Origin: Salinimicrobium sp. TH3
GTDB taxonomy: Bacteria; Bacteroidota; Bacteroidia; Flavobacteriales; Flavobacteriaceae
DNA: 64,000 bases
Direction of reading: 5' to 3'
Assembly: GCF_026676115.1 (NCBI RefSeq)
Contig: NZ_JAPONB010000008.1
Coordinates: 1 to 64,000, forward strand
Position numbers and translations under genes: made by a program. Of this stretch, positions 27,149 to 36,885 are shown one piece after another. The notes under the pieces are model-generated. The model did not search any database. It saw nothing but the letters and a program-made list of their open reading frames with translations, and was not told the origin of the DNA. Numbering within the stretch: the stretch's first letter is position 1; every line of letters starts with the position of its first letter.

Positions 27149-28849
27149 TTACTTTAGTACGGCCCTGGGATAATCATTGCTGTTTTTTGAACGGCCGTAA
27201 AGAACATAAGAACCATAACTTTCTTTACCCCGAAGAAATCCAAGCATAATTTCTTCATTCCTGCTTGTGGGGATTGCTTCATTGATTCCCTTCTCATTAT
27301 CCAGATTGAACTCATTAACAAACTTCAATCCTGCTGTTGATAATTGCTGTTGTAGAATATAATTTACTGAGCCCTGAGAAAAAACAGCGAAATCCATCTC
27401 AGAGAGAAGCTTAGTAAATTCAGGCTGCTTTTCGTAGTCTTTATTTCGAATCCAATTTCCCTCATCATCATTGGAGTATTGAATATATGGTATGTATATC
27501 TTCCAGCCCAAAGAGCGACCAACGAAATAAAACTCATATGTATAATCCAGAAAAACCTTGTAATCACCTTTGCCTATAGAGGCTTCAGCAACATTTAAAA
27601 TTCTGTCCCGTGAGCGATCTGTTTTACCATCAAAACCCATAATAGTTCGTACACCCAGAGATACCCCTATGGACCAAAAGAGCAGTACTATCAAAGATAT
27701 CCTGTTAAAAGATTTAATCCACTTCTCCTTATTTAAATAAGAAGGTTCGGTGAAAAGTGTACTAATTAGAAGCACAAAGACAGGCAGTAGATATATTGCT
27801 CTGAATTCGTATACCAGAGAAGCAAAAATTAGACCCAGCGTAACCGTAAGAGCAAAGATCAAACTCTTATCCCTTCTAATTAAAATTGCCGCAAGAGCAA
27901 AAACAGGAAATAAAGGACTAAATGTTTTTACAAAGACTTTACCTAACTTCAACCATAGTTCAAAATCAAAAAGTGCGAAAATCTGTGTCACTAAAGTTCT
28001 TGAAGAATCCACGTTCTGTGTCACCATAGAACCCATATCGCTGAAAATCGGCACAATACTATTCCGAATAGGTATGAGTAAAAGAATTGCTATTGTTCCC
28101 CCACCAATGCCGAAAAAAAAAAGTTTATTGCTATAATACTTCCACTTGTCATTAATTTTTCTTCCAGGATTTCTATAAAAAAATTCCATGAAAATTAACG
28201 GAAAAAGAAATATAGCTGAAGGCCAAATAAAGGCGGCTACTGCAACACTACCACCGGCAGCAAACGTGTAAAATTCGCCCCTTTTAAATATTTTGTTTTC
28301 TGCCAAGCGAAGCAACCAGCAAGCTAAAAGGCAGAATGTAAATACCAACGCGTCCATTCTTCCCATTCTCTGTGAAAGAACAAACAAAGGATCAAGTAAG
28401 AAAGCTACACTAAGTCCAAAAGCAGCATAGACAGGTACCCTGCGAGAGGACAGCCATCCAAAGATCACAGTGGCTGCCAATACACCTCCCAAAAGTGAGA
28501 TAATCCTCGGACCTATACCTAAGCCCCCACCCATATTGAAACTAATTTCAGAGATTAGCGGACCGAGATAAGACCATAGGAGAAGTGGTTTAGCTTCCTC
28601 TACTATCCAGGTGACAGACCATTCGCTGTTGGGGTCCAGGGCCAATCTACCATAATCTGTAATCTGTGCTTCATCCTGTTGTAGATGAGGTAATACATCA
28701 ATAGTAAGTAACTGTATGAAGAAAGCCAAAACAACAGTTAAAAACCACCAAAACCAGACGGTCCTGTTTACCGAAAATTTAAAAAAAAATGGCTTTACTG
28801 CGGATTCTTTCTCCTGCCTAAGTGCAATATTCATTGATTCCCCCTTCAT
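27149..28849 (-). CDS. GT-C (GT39/ArnT-like) polyprenyl-sugar glycosyltransferase
   Basis: A 566-residue polytopic membrane protein with about ten to eleven hydrophobic helices. The first periplasmic loop contains LPHLQQDEAQITDYGRLAL, where DE is the usual acidic catalytic pair of PMT/ArnT proteins. A soluble periplasmic C-terminal domain of about 150 residues follows. Such enzymes transfer a sugar from a polyprenyl-phosphate carrier to a glycan, lipid or protein outside the cytosol. The ArnC-like GT2 and ArnE-like gene in the same operon would supply its donor. An internal ATG at 28834 is an alternative start. Confidence 0.8.
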   Translation of the reverse strand: MKGESMNIALRQEKESAVKPFFFKFSVNRTVWFWWFLTVVLAFFIQLLTIDVLPHLQQDEAQITDYGRLALDPNSEWSVTWIVEEAKPLLLWSYLGPLISEISFNMGGGLGIGPRIISLLGGVLAATVIFGWLSSRRVPVYAAFGLSVAFLLDPLFVLSQRMGRMDALVFTFCLLACWLLRLAENKIFKRGEFYTFAAGGSVAVAAFIWPSAIFLFPLIFMEFFYRNPGRKINDKWKYYSNKLFFFGIGGGTIAILLLIPIRNSIVPIFSDMGSMVTQNVDSSRTLVTQIFALFDFELWLKLGKVFVKTFSPLFPVFALAAILIRRDKSLIFALTVTLGLIFASLVYEFRAIYLLPVFVLLISTLFTEPSYLNKEKWIKSFNRISLIVLLFWSIGVSLGVRTIMGFDGKTDRSRDRILNVAEASIGKGDYKVFLDYTYEFYFVGRSLGWKIYIPYIQYSNDDEGNWIRNKDYEKQPEFTKLLSEMDFAVFSQGSVNYILQQQLSTAGLKFVNEFNLDNEKGINEAIPTSRNEEIMLGFLRGKESYGSYVLYGRSKNSNDYPRAVLK

Positions 28850-28888
28850 TGCTTAAATCCTATATTGATTGCTTTGTTATAGCTAAGT

Positions 28889-30028
28889 TTAGGTAAGGAT
28901 TGTATTTTCAGAATCATTACAGGCAAGATCAATACGCGTAAGCTCTGTAACAAGTCTTTCAATCCCCTCTCGTAGATCCGTAGAACAATTCCATCCTAAA
29001 TTCTTTAACTTGGAGGTATCTGTAACCTTTCTTAAGGTGCCGTCACTTTTGGAGGTATTAAAAAAAAGGTCTCCTTTAAAACCTACCACATCTTTTACAA
29101 GAAATGCTAAATCTTTTATGGAAATTTCCTTTCCTGTACCAATATTTATATGCGTATTACGTATTTGCTTCTGATCCTCTGGGATCAGCATTAAATCTAC
29201 TATGTCATCAAACTCCAAATGTTTCATTAGAAAGGTGCAGGCATCTGCCAAATCTTCACTCCACAAAAATTCTCGCAATGGACTGCCTGTTCCCCATATT
29301 TCAATTGTTACCATTTTAGGCGTAGATCTGATCCCGTACCTTTCCAGAGCTTCAAGTATTTCATAGCTTTTACTGTTCTCTCCAATCCCCTGAAGAGGTC
29401 TTTTACGAAGATCTTCAGAAATGGCCTGCCAGTTATTTTCCTCCAAAGCTTTACCCAGGTACATCTTACGTATTAAAGCGGGTAAGACGTGGGAGGTTTC
29501 AAAATCAAAATTATCTTTCGGTCCATATAAATTAGTAGGCATCACACAAATAAAATTTGTTCCATATTGCAAATTATAGCTTTCACACATTTTCATCCCG
29601 GCTATTTTTGCTATTGCATAAGCTTCATTTGTGTATTCCAAGGGACCGGTTAAAAGATATTCTTCTTTAATAGGCTGAGGACAATCTTTCGGATATATAC
29701 AGGTACTCCCCATAAATAGCAATTTCTTCACCTTATGAAGGTACGATTGATGAATTACATTCGTTTGTATCATAAGGTTCTCATACAAAAAATCTGCTCT
29801 ATAGGTATTATTGGCTACTATCCCTCCAACTTTTGCCGCAGCCAAAAAAACAATTTCCGGTTTTTCTTCTTCAAAAAAATTAGCTACTTCAGAACAATTT
29901 GTAAGATCCAGTTCTCTTCGGGTTCTGGTTATAAGATTGGTATATCCTTTGGCCTTTAAATCTGCCAATATTGCACTTCCCACCAGACCTTTATGCCCGG
30001 CAATGAATATTTTGGATTTTCTCAACAT
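28889..30028 (-). CDS. fcl: GDP-L-fucose synthase
   Basis: A 379-residue extended SDR with FIAGHKGLVGSAIL (NADP motif, residues 8-21), FLAAAKVGGI, MGSTCIYP and catalytic Y137-xxx-K141 (YAIAK). CVMPTNLYGP and FLWSEDLADAC are hallmarks of GDP-L-fucose synthase (WcaG/Fcl), the 3,5-epimerase/4-reductase acting on GDP-4-keto-6-deoxymannose. It is longer than the E. coli enzyme because of an insertion around residues 190-235 (NNWQAISEDLRKRPLQG). It works after Gmd (31412-32524) and the guanylyltransferase (32562-33563). Confidence 0.93.
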   Translation of the reverse strand: MLRKSKIFIAGHKGLVGSAILADLKAKGYTNLITRTRRELDLTNCSEVANFFEEEKPEIVFLAAAKVGGIVANNTYRADFLYENLMIQTNVIHQSYLHKVKKLLFMGSTCIYPKDCPQPIKEEYLLTGPLEYTNEAYAIAKIAGMKMCESYNLQYGTNFICVMPTNLYGPKDNFDFETSHVLPALIRKMYLGKALEENNWQAISEDLRKRPLQGIGENSKSYEILEALERYGIRSTPKMVTIEIWGTGSPLREFLWSEDLADACTFLMKHLEFDDIVDLMLIPEDQKQIRNTHINIGTGKEISIKDLAFLVKDVVGFKGDLFFNTSKSDGTLRKVTDTSKLKNLGWNCSTDLREGIERLVTELTRIDLACNDSENTILT

Positions 30029-30074
30029 GATTATCTTTTTAAATTACAGAACTTAAATAGAGAACTTGAAGCTT

Positions 30075-31319
30075 TTAAGCTGAAATAGAACTTTTTAACA
30101 CTGAAGATGTCGGAATTTTTTCATTTACCAGAAACTTTGCAAAAGAAAAACTACAGGTAAAAGCCGGAGAAACAGCATTTAGGATATGAAGGGAATGATC
30201 ATTACTTTCTACTATGAAATCCATTTCTAATTGCATTGTTTCTTTATTGAGTAATTGAGCTCGAATTCCCGGCATCATCCACTCACTAAAATTTCGGGGA
30301 TCGCAGTTAGAAGATAACTTTAAAGCAAGACTTGAAAAATATTTTTTATTGTATTTCCTAATCTCACTTATTGCAAGCTCCCGAAAATTAAAGGAATTTA
30401 AAACCAAAAGTTTTGATTCGTAGTAAGCTATTTCTAAAAATTCGCTTAGTTTAAAATTTCTGAACCCACTGTAATTTTCCCTCCAAAAGGCAGGTGTTGC
30501 TGTAGGACCTATTTTAATGGAGTTATTTGAGGTAACTGTATAATGAACTCCTAAAAATGGGTTTTTAAGATTGGGAACTGGATATATATTTGTTCTTACG
30601 GGACAATCTTTCCCGGTATATTTAAGGTATCTTCCTTTAAAGGGAATTATTACATACTTTTTCGAAAATCCAAAATTGCGGGCAATTAGATCAGCGTAGA
30701 GTCCGGCAGCATTTATTACAAAACCGGCTTCGAATCTTTGATTGTTTGTTGAAACAAGGTTACCTTTATTCTTAAGATAAATTGTATTGAAAAAAAACTC
30801 GATCCCCTTTTGAACCAGAATTTGCTTAAGTTTTTGACATACTTCAACGGGATTAACACTTGCCGTTGTAGGCGAAAAAAGGGCTTTTTTAAAAGTTTTA
30901 GAATTAGGTTCAATTTGATAAAGCTCCTCTTCGTCAATTAGCCTGACATCTACATTATTTTGTTTACCTCTCTTTTCAAGCTCATATAAACTCTTTAACT
31001 CCTCCTCATTGGTTGCTACAACCACTTTTTTGCATTCATTGATATAAATTTCGTTCTCCCTGCAAAATTCTTTCATGAGTCTATTCCCATCCTTTGTGAA
31101 TTTCGCCTTTAAGGAATCTGAGGTGTAGTAGAACCCTGCATGAAGTACTCCACTATTTCGACCACTGGCATGTCTGGCAACATCTGGCTCCTTTTCAATT
31201 ATTGCTATAGTACATTCGGGTTGAGTTTTTTTTAATTCATAGGCCGTTGTTAACCCAATTACACCGGCTCCTATAATGAGGAAATCACATTTTAAATTAT
31301 CAGTAGACTTGTAATTCAT
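30075..31319 (-). CDS. lhgO: L-2-hydroxyglutarate oxidase-like FAD enzyme
   Basis: A 414-residue FAD-dependent oxidase of the DAO superfamily. The dinucleotide motif is CDFLIIGAGVIGLTTAYEL near residue 12. EKEPDVARHASGRNSGVLHAGFYY is the family-specific FAD-contact segment of L-2-hydroxyglutarate oxidases, and NAAGLYAD and GPTATPAFW follow. The family converts L-2-hydroxyglutarate to 2-oxoglutarate. Its location between fcl and gmd is unexpected for central metabolism. A possible link to the Gfo/Idh/MocA step, which in WlbA-type enzymes uses 2-oxoglutarate as oxidant, is inference. The codon choice looks AT-rich by eye. Confidence 0.82.
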   Translation of the reverse strand: MNYKSTDNLKCDFLIIGAGVIGLTTAYELKKTQPECTIAIIEKEPDVARHASGRNSGVLHAGFYYTSDSLKAKFTKDGNRLMKEFCRENEIYINECKKVVVATNEEELKSLYELEKRGKQNNVDVRLIDEEELYQIEPNSKTFKKALFSPTTASVNPVEVCQKLKQILVQKGIEFFFNTIYLKNKGNLVSTNNQRFEAGFVINAAGLYADLIARNFGFSKKYVIIPFKGRYLKYTGKDCPVRTNIYPVPNLKNPFLGVHYTVTSNNSIKIGPTATPAFWRENYSGFRNFKLSEFLEIAYYESKLLVLNSFNFRELAISEIRKYNKKYFSSLALKLSSNCDPRNFSEWMMPGIRAQLLNKETMQLEMDFIVESNDHSLHILNAVSPAFTCSFSFAKFLVNEKIPTSSVLKSSISA

Positions 31320-31411
31320 AAGTGCTCCAAAAAAAAATCAATTAATAAAAACCCTCTAGCAATAACCCGCAATTGCGGTAGTTAAAAGCACGTCCATTTT
31401 ACTTATTCTTC

Positions 31412-32524
31412 TTATTCAAACTGATTCAAAATTTTATAACCGGATTCACGGAGATGATGTTCTTTCTTCATTAAAACAATGTCGCTTTGCACCATCTCCT
31501 CCACAAGAGATTTTAAATCATATTCTGGCACCCATCTCAGTTTTTCTCTTGCTTTGGAGGGATCTCCTATTAAAAGATTAACTTCTGTAGGTCTAAAGTA
31601 ACGCGGATCAACGGCGAGGATTTCTTTTCCAATGAGTAATTGATAATCTGGATTAGTACAATACAGCACATAACCTTTTTCATCGACTCCTGTCCCTTCA
31701 AACTTTATTTGAATTCCTACCTCGGCAAAAGCCATTGTTACAAAATCTCTTACTGTTGTGGTTTTACCTGTAGCAATTACCCAATCTTCAGGCTCATCTG
31801 CCTGCAGGATCATCCACATCATTCGAACATAATCCTTAGCGTGACCCCAATCCCTTCGAGCATCCAAATTACCCAGATAAAGCTTATCCTGGAGGCCAAG
31901 TGCTATCTTGGCAGCAGCTCTCGAAATTTTACGTGTAACAAAGGTCTCACCTCTTATTGGGGATTCATGATTGAACATGATGCCATTACAGGCAAACATT
32001 CCATAGGCTTCTCTATAATTAACAGTCATCCAATAGGCATACAATTTAGCTACCGCATAGGGGCTTCTGGGATAAAATGGTGTCTTTTCGCTTTGTGGAA
32101 CTTCCTGCACCTTTCCAAAAAGTTCTGAGGTTGAAGCCTGATAAATCCTGGTCTTTTTTTCTAAACCCAGAAGTCTAACTGCATCCAAAATTCGTAGAGT
32201 TCCAAGTGCATCTGTGTTTCCAGTATATTCGGGGATTTCAAAAGAGACCTGAACATGGCTCATGGCAGCAAGATTATATATTTCATCTGGTTGTATCAAC
32301 TGTATTAACCGAATAAGATTCGTACTATCTGTCATATCTCCGTAATGCAGAATAAAATTTCTGTTTTCTACATGTGGATCCTGGTATAAATGATCAATAC
32401 GCTCTGTATTAAACTGTGAAGATCTACGTTTAACGCCATGAACTATATAGTTTTTACTTAAGAGGAATTCACTCAAATAAGCTCCATCCTGGCCCGTAAT
32501 ACCTGTAATTAGTGCTACTTTCAT
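31412..32524 (-). CDS. gmd: GDP-mannose 4,6-dehydratase
   Basis: A 370-residue extended SDR that fits Gmd in length and motifs: [37 protein letters not shown], the [10 protein letters not shown] segment, ASTSELFG and Y156-xxx-K160 (SPYAVAK). [17 protein letters not shown] is nearly diagnostic of the family. It makes GDP-4-keto-6-deoxymannose from GDP-mannose with bound NADP. Upstream is the guanylyltransferase and downstream, after the LhgO gene, the GDP-fucose synthase. A GDP-L-fucose supply is therefore complete. Confidence 0.95.
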   Translation of the reverse strand: MKVALITGITGQDGAYLSEFLLSKNYIVHGVKRRSSQFNTERIDHLYQDPHVENRNFILHYGDMTDSTNLIRLIQLIQPDEIYNLAAMSHVQVSFEIPEYTGNTDALGTLRILDAVRLLGLEKKTRIYQASTSELFGKVQEVPQSEKTPFYPRSPYAVAKLYAYWMTVNYREAYGMFACNGIMFNHESPIRGETFVTRKISRAAAKIALGLQDKLYLGNLDARRDWGHAKDYVRMMWMILQADEPEDWVIATGKTTTVRDFVTMAFAEVGIQIKFEGTGVDEKGYVLYCTNPDYQLLIGKEILAVDPRYFRPTEVNLLIGDPSKAREKLRWVPEYDLKSLVEEMVQSDIVLMKKEHHLRESGYKILNQFE

Positions 32525-32561
32525 CTGTCTTTTGTGTTATTCAGTACCAATTATTCAATCC

Positions 32562-33563
32562 TTACCGGAGTAATTCCGGATGATTTTTCTCTAAAAATTG
32601 ATAGACGGTTTTTACCTCCTGGGATGCTTCTTTTGAGACTACGAGATTGGCATCATGAGTGGATATAAGAATGCAGTTGTTCAGTCCTACGAAAAAGGTA
32701 GGCTTTGTATCTCCAATCTGCATGTTCTGATTCACGTCTATACTATGCCCGGAATTTTTAAGATAATTATATACTGATTCAAAGCTGCCCATATCGCTCC
32801 ACTTAAAATCGGCTTTTACTACTTTAATCCGTTCACTTTTTTCCATTACTGCATAATCAACACTAAGAGAAGGAATCTTCATTGAGGTAAATAATTCCAG
32901 TTCACCGTTTTTCGATTTGCCCCACGCTATAAGAGCCTTCTCCATCATCTCAGGGTGATGCTTATGAAGTTCCTCAAGATAAATTCCTGCTTTAAAACAA
33001 AACATGCCACTGTTCCAAAGAAAATTTCCTTTTCTCAAAAATCGCTCTGCATTTTCCTTGTTCGGTTTTTCCTGAAAAGAGATGACATCCTCCTCTTGGT
33101 GCTCTATGTAACCATAACCTGTTTCAGGCTTATTAGGTTCAATCCCAAATGTTACCAAAAAATTCTTTTCAGCTAATGAGATCGCCTTTTCAACAGCATT
33201 GTCATATGCTTCACCTTCTTCTATAATATGATCTGCAGGCGTCACGAGTAATATATCCTCAGGATCGCAGCAAAAAGCGGCAAAAGCAATTGCCGGTGCA
33301 GTGTTTTTCGATATAGCTTCAGAAATATTTATAAAGGGAATTGATCTAAGCTTTGAAAGTATATCCTCAGTGAGTTGTTTGTTCCCTTGGTTACCTACTA
33401 CAATTAAGCCGTGAGAAAAATTTTGGTTTCTTTTAACAGCCAGTTCAAATAAAGAACATCCTGAAAAGATCTCGAGGTATTGTTTGGGTTTGGATTGTCT
33501 GGATAGTGGCCATAGCCTACTACCCACGCCACCTGTTAAAAGAATGTGCAAAATTCGTGACAT
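32562..33563 (-). CDS. manC: Mannose-1-phosphate guanylyltransferase
   Basis: A 333-residue nucleotidyltransferase with the pyrophosphorylase signature LLTGGVGSRLWPLSRQSKPKQ at the N-terminus, VTPADHII, GYGYIEHQ and FQEKPNKE. The family forms GDP-mannose from GTP and mannose-1-phosphate. It lacks the C-terminal phosphomannose-isomerase half of bifunctional enzymes. ATG at 33563 (MSRILHILLTGG) is used; the longer form would need TTG at 33608 and carries a non-conserved leader. It feeds gmd and fcl in the same operon. Confidence 0.92.
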   Translation of the reverse strand: MSRILHILLTGGVGSRLWPLSRQSKPKQYLEIFSGCSLFELAVKRNQNFSHGLIVVGNQGNKQLTEDILSKLRSIPFINISEAISKNTAPAIAFAAFCCDPEDILLVTPADHIIEEGEAYDNAVEKAISLAEKNFLVTFGIEPNKPETGYGYIEHQEEDVISFQEKPNKENAERFLRKGNFLWNSGMFCFKAGIYLEELHKHHPEMMEKALIAWGKSKNGELELFTSMKIPSLSVDYAVMEKSERIKVVKADFKWSDMGSFESVYNYLKNSGHSIDVNQNMQIGDTKPTFFVGLNNCILISTHDANLVVSKEASQEVKTVYQFLEKNHPELLR

Positions 33564-33633
33564 TGATAAATAATTTAATAAGTAAACCCCGAAATTATTT
33601 TTGGACAAAAAATAATTATAAAAATACTTGGGA

Positions 33634-35079
33634 CTATCCCACTTTTGCAGTTCTTATTTTAACAACTTTGGCGGATCTTGGTTCTGCACCTATGCTTCTG
33701 AAAACAAACCCAAGATTCAGCATTTTTTGTGTATCCAAAAGATTTCTCCCATCAAAAAGAAATGCGGGTTTGATCATACAGTTGTAGATCCTTGCCCAGT
33801 CATAGGATTTAAATTCATCCCACTCTGTTAAAATTGCAATTGCATGTGCATCTTTACAGGCTTCATAAGGATCTGAAAAGACTTTCAATTTTGTCCGGTT
33901 CTCCAAGTCGGTTCTAGTCTCCAGAGAATCCAAATCGGAATAAATCTTTTCGGTCTCCACCCGGGGATCATATACGGCAATATCTGCCTGTTCATTAATA
34001 AGGTAATCGGCTACAGAAATAGCTGCCGATTCCCGGGTATCATTAGTATCTTTCTTAAATGCCCACCCTAAAAGCGTGATCTTTTTTCCTGCCACCGTGT
34101 TGTAAAGGGATCGGGTAATATTGGCTGCAAACCTTCTTTTTTGATGGTCATTCATCACTATAACCTGTTCCCAGTAATGTGCTACTTCGTGCAAGCCATA
34201 AGATTTGGCAATATAAACAAGGTTGAGGATATCTTTTTGAAAACAGGATCCTCCAAAACCAACAGAAGAATTCAAAAATTTTGATCCAATTCTGGAATCC
34301 ATGCCTAAAGCATTGGCCACTTCCCCCACATTAGCTCCTGTTTTTTCACAGAGCTCAGATATCGCATTAATACTGGAAACCCGTTGTGCCAAAAAAGCAT
34401 TGGCTGTAAGCTTTGACAGTTCCGAGGACCAGACATTTGTGGTGAGAATGCGAGTCTCAGGCACCCACTCGCGGTAGATATCTACTAAGGCCTGTATGGC
34501 TTCCCGCCCTTCTCTATCTTCCTGATCACCTCCAATCAAAACACGATCAGGACATAGCAGGTCCCGTATAGCTGTTCCTTCAGCCAGGAATTCAGGGTTA
34601 GATAATATTTGAAATTTAACTCCATTTCCGGTTGTTGTAAGGATACTTTTGAGGGTGGCCGCTGTGCGTACGGGCAAAGTAGATTTCTCTACTATTATTT
34701 TATCTGTATTTGCCACACTGGCTATCTGTCTTGCACATAGCTCTATCCATTTAAGGTCTGCTGCCATTCCTTTTCCAAGTCCATATGTCTTCGTGGGTGT
34801 ATTAACAGAAATAAATATCATTTCTGCTCGTTGTATGGCTTCATTTACGCTGGTGGAAAAAAACAGGTTCCTATTTCTTACTTCTTTTATAATTTCGGGA
34901 AGCCCCGGCTCGTATATAGGAATATTCTCAACATTCTTTTCGTTCCAGGCTGCAATCCGTTTATCATTTATGTCTACAACCGTCACAGTGATTTCCGGAC
35001 ATTTTTGAGCAATAACGGCCATCGTTGGTCCTCCAACATAACCGGCACCTATACAGCAGATACTTTTAATTTTTTTCAT
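33634..35079 (-). CDS. ugd: UDP-glucose 6-dehydrogenase (eukaryote-like branch)
   Basis: A protein of about 481 residues from ATG at 35079 (MKKIKSICCIGAGYVGGPTM). The NAD motif GAGYVGGPT, ILSNPEFLAEGTAI, and the nucleophilic cysteine C279 in SSVGFGGSCFQKD identify a UDP-sugar dehydrogenase. The GGPTMAVIAQKCP and FGGSCFQKD details match the animal-like UGDH branch found in Bacteroidota. It oxidises UDP-glucose to UDP-glucuronate with 2 NAD. A UDP-GlcNAc dehydrogenase was considered but fits less well. The TTG at 35184 would overlap the antiterminator gene and is rejected. Confidence 0.9.
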   Translation of the reverse strand: MKKIKSICCIGAGYVGGPTMAVIAQKCPEITVTVVDINDKRIAAWNEKNVENIPIYEPGLPEIIKEVRNRNLFFSTSVNEAIQRAEMIFISVNTPTKTYGLGKGMAADLKWIELCARQIASVANTDKIIVEKSTLPVRTAATLKSILTTTGNGVKFQILSNPEFLAEGTAIRDLLCPDRVLIGGDQEDREGREAIQALVDIYREWVPETRILTTNVWSSELSKLTANAFLAQRVSSINAISELCEKTGANVGEVANALGMDSRIGSKFLNSSVGFGGSCFQKDILNLVYIAKSYGLHEVAHYWEQVIVMNDHQKRRFAANITRSLYNTVAGKKITLLGWAFKKDTNDTRESAAISVADYLINEQADIAVYDPRVETEKIYSDLDSLETRTDLENRTKLKVFSDPYEACKDAHAIAILTEWDEFKSYDWARIYNCMIKPAFLFDGRNLLDTQKMLNLGFVFRSIGAEPRSAKVVKIRTAKVG

Positions 35080-35128
35080 GTTATACAGGTTTGAATTGTG
35101 TTTTGAAATAATTAATTTAAAAGGTGTT

Positions 35129-35614
35129 TTATTGATTGGCAGGTTGTAAGACTTCCCTTGTCTTGGCAGTAACGGTGCAACCAAGACTTAAAAGAATTAA
35201 CTTAATCCTTTTAGTTCCCACCTCCTGAATTATGGCTTCCTGGTTTTTAAAAGCCCCTGAACTGAATGTTACCTTATCACCGGGAGATAAATGGCTTACC
35301 GAAACTTCTTCCAGCTCATCCCCATTAAGCCATTTCTCAATAACCTCAATTTCGGCATCTTTCACCAAAGCAGGTCTTCCCAGCCAGTATAGGTATTTTA
35401 TGACTCCGGGTACTTCAAACACTTTGTGCCTGTCCATTTCCCTAAGCCTAACGAATACATAGGATCTAAAAAGAGGAACAGTCACTTTCTTTTTTCGGTC
35501 GGTCCACTGTCTTACCTCTGTAATTGTGGGACAATAAACTTCCACCTGGATTTGCTTTAAGGTCTCTGCAACTTTTAATTCTGCCTTTGGTTTTGTGTAT
35601 AAAACGTACCACAT
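35129..35614 (-). CDS. UpxY/NusG-family transcription antiterminator
   Basis: A 161-residue NusG paralogue. The N-terminal NGN domain has MWYVLYTKPKAELKVAETL, VEVYCPTITEVRQW and PLFRSYVFVRL; the C-terminal KOW domain has LSPGDKVTFSSGAFKNQEAI. In Bacteroides such UpxY proteins are the first gene of capsule loci and let polymerase read through leader terminators. Here too it is the first gene of a 29-kb polysaccharide operon. ATG at 35614 is chosen over an upstream TTG at 35647. No UpxZ-like partner is seen directly after it. Confidence 0.88.
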   Translation of the reverse strand: MWYVLYTKPKAELKVAETLKQIQVEVYCPTITEVRQWTDRKKKVTVPLFRSYVFVRLREMDRHKVFEVPGVIKYLYWLGRPALVKDAEIEVIEKWLNGDELEEVSVSHLSPGDKVTFSSGAFKNQEAIIQEVGTKRIKLILLSLGCTVTAKTREVLQPANQ

Positions 35615-36819
35615 AATTTTTATGTTTTTTTCGTTTTTCCTTTTCAAAGCTTATTTACAGTTTCTACATATTAACAGATAGTTTTCCATCTGATTTAAAT
35701 TAAAACCAATAAAATATCCGTTCGATTTTTCAGCAACGATATAATCGCTACTGGTCAAACTTTGAATTTTACAGTAAAAGGTATAGGGGTTTTAAAGTCC
35801 TTAGGCCAGGCTGTAGGGTAAGCCAGCCAATCTTTAAATAGAAGTTATTAAGCTTCTGTTTTTGCCATTATTTGATTAAATTTTAAAACCTGTGAAAATA
35901 AAATCATTTCATGGCTTCGCCACGTAAATCCCATTTGGTGAATTTATTTGACTTTAGACTTATATGAGGGGGAGTAAAACAAAACAGTTTTAATTCTGTA
36001 TTAATTGAAAATCATAATTCAATACAGTTTAAAAGTATAATTAAATCTTAATGCCTTCAATATCTGTGAGTTAAAAAAAACTAAAAAAATGAACACATGA
36101 TTAAGAATTGCATTTACGTAAAAAAAGCAATTGTTGAAATAGACTTTTTTAGTAATCTGACATTAAATATGACTTTTTATTGAAGATTAAATTAATTTAT
36201 CTTCAATAAAATTCTTTTTATTTTAAATTATCTTTTACAAGATCTAATTAATCTCGACAAAATTCTCATTTAGTCTTCCAAGAACATACAAACTGTATAT
36301 TAGTATAAAAACAATTTCTAAGAAACCGAAGGTTCAGAAGAACTAAGACTTTGAAAAGTAAACATTCCTGGATTAGTCCTTAATGTGAATTAACGTATAC
36401 ACCTAGTTAAAAGCTCGATATCATTATGTTTTTTTTAATAACTAAAAGAAATTAAATGGATTTTAATAAAATTTTGTTAAATGGAGAATTTTCTTACACT
36501 TCTTAAACCCAGGTTAAATCCTTGACAGTTAATTTATGTTTTTCTCAGAAAAAAATTGTAATCTCTGTACGATTTTTCCTGCCTTCCAAAGACTTCAGGT
36601 CCGTTAATAAAAATCAGGAAAAAGAAAAAAATGATATTTATCCTCTTAAAATCAAGAAGATCTACTTTAGTTTTATCAGTCAAATTATCTTTAAGCACCA
36701 CCAGATAAAGCAATTAAAAAGTAAATCTGTCAACCAATAATCCTAAAGCAGGGTGGCAGAGTTATTTAAACCACATCTCTATTTTATCTTATCATAAATC
36801 CTTTTTGAGTGTATAGCTA

Positions 36820-36885
36820 TAGGAGAGTAACTTCCGTGGCCAATTTCAGAGCAAGTTCCTGACCATATCCCCATGCATATGAAAT
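36820..36885 (-). pseudogene. Possible remnant of a universal-stress-protein-like gene
   Basis: Twenty-two in-frame codons on the minus strand read AWGYGQELALKLATEVTLL near their end. This closely resembles the A..YG.ELA.KL..EVTLL segment that ends helix 1 and begins strand 2 in UspA-domain proteins. Stop codons bracket it on both sides and no start codon or full domain is present. If the match is real, this is a decayed gene; chance similarity cannot be excluded. Confidence 0.25.

Noticed and set aside
35080-35184. Extended N-terminus of the UDP-glucose dehydrogenase
   Set aside because: It depends on a TTG start, overlaps the antiterminator gene and adds 35 non-conserved residues before the conserved MKKIKSICCIGAG.
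36522-36740. Plus-strand 72-codon frame in the gap upstream of the antiporter
   Set aside because: TTG start, lysine/phenylalanine-rich composition expected from AT-rich DNA, no recognisable motif.
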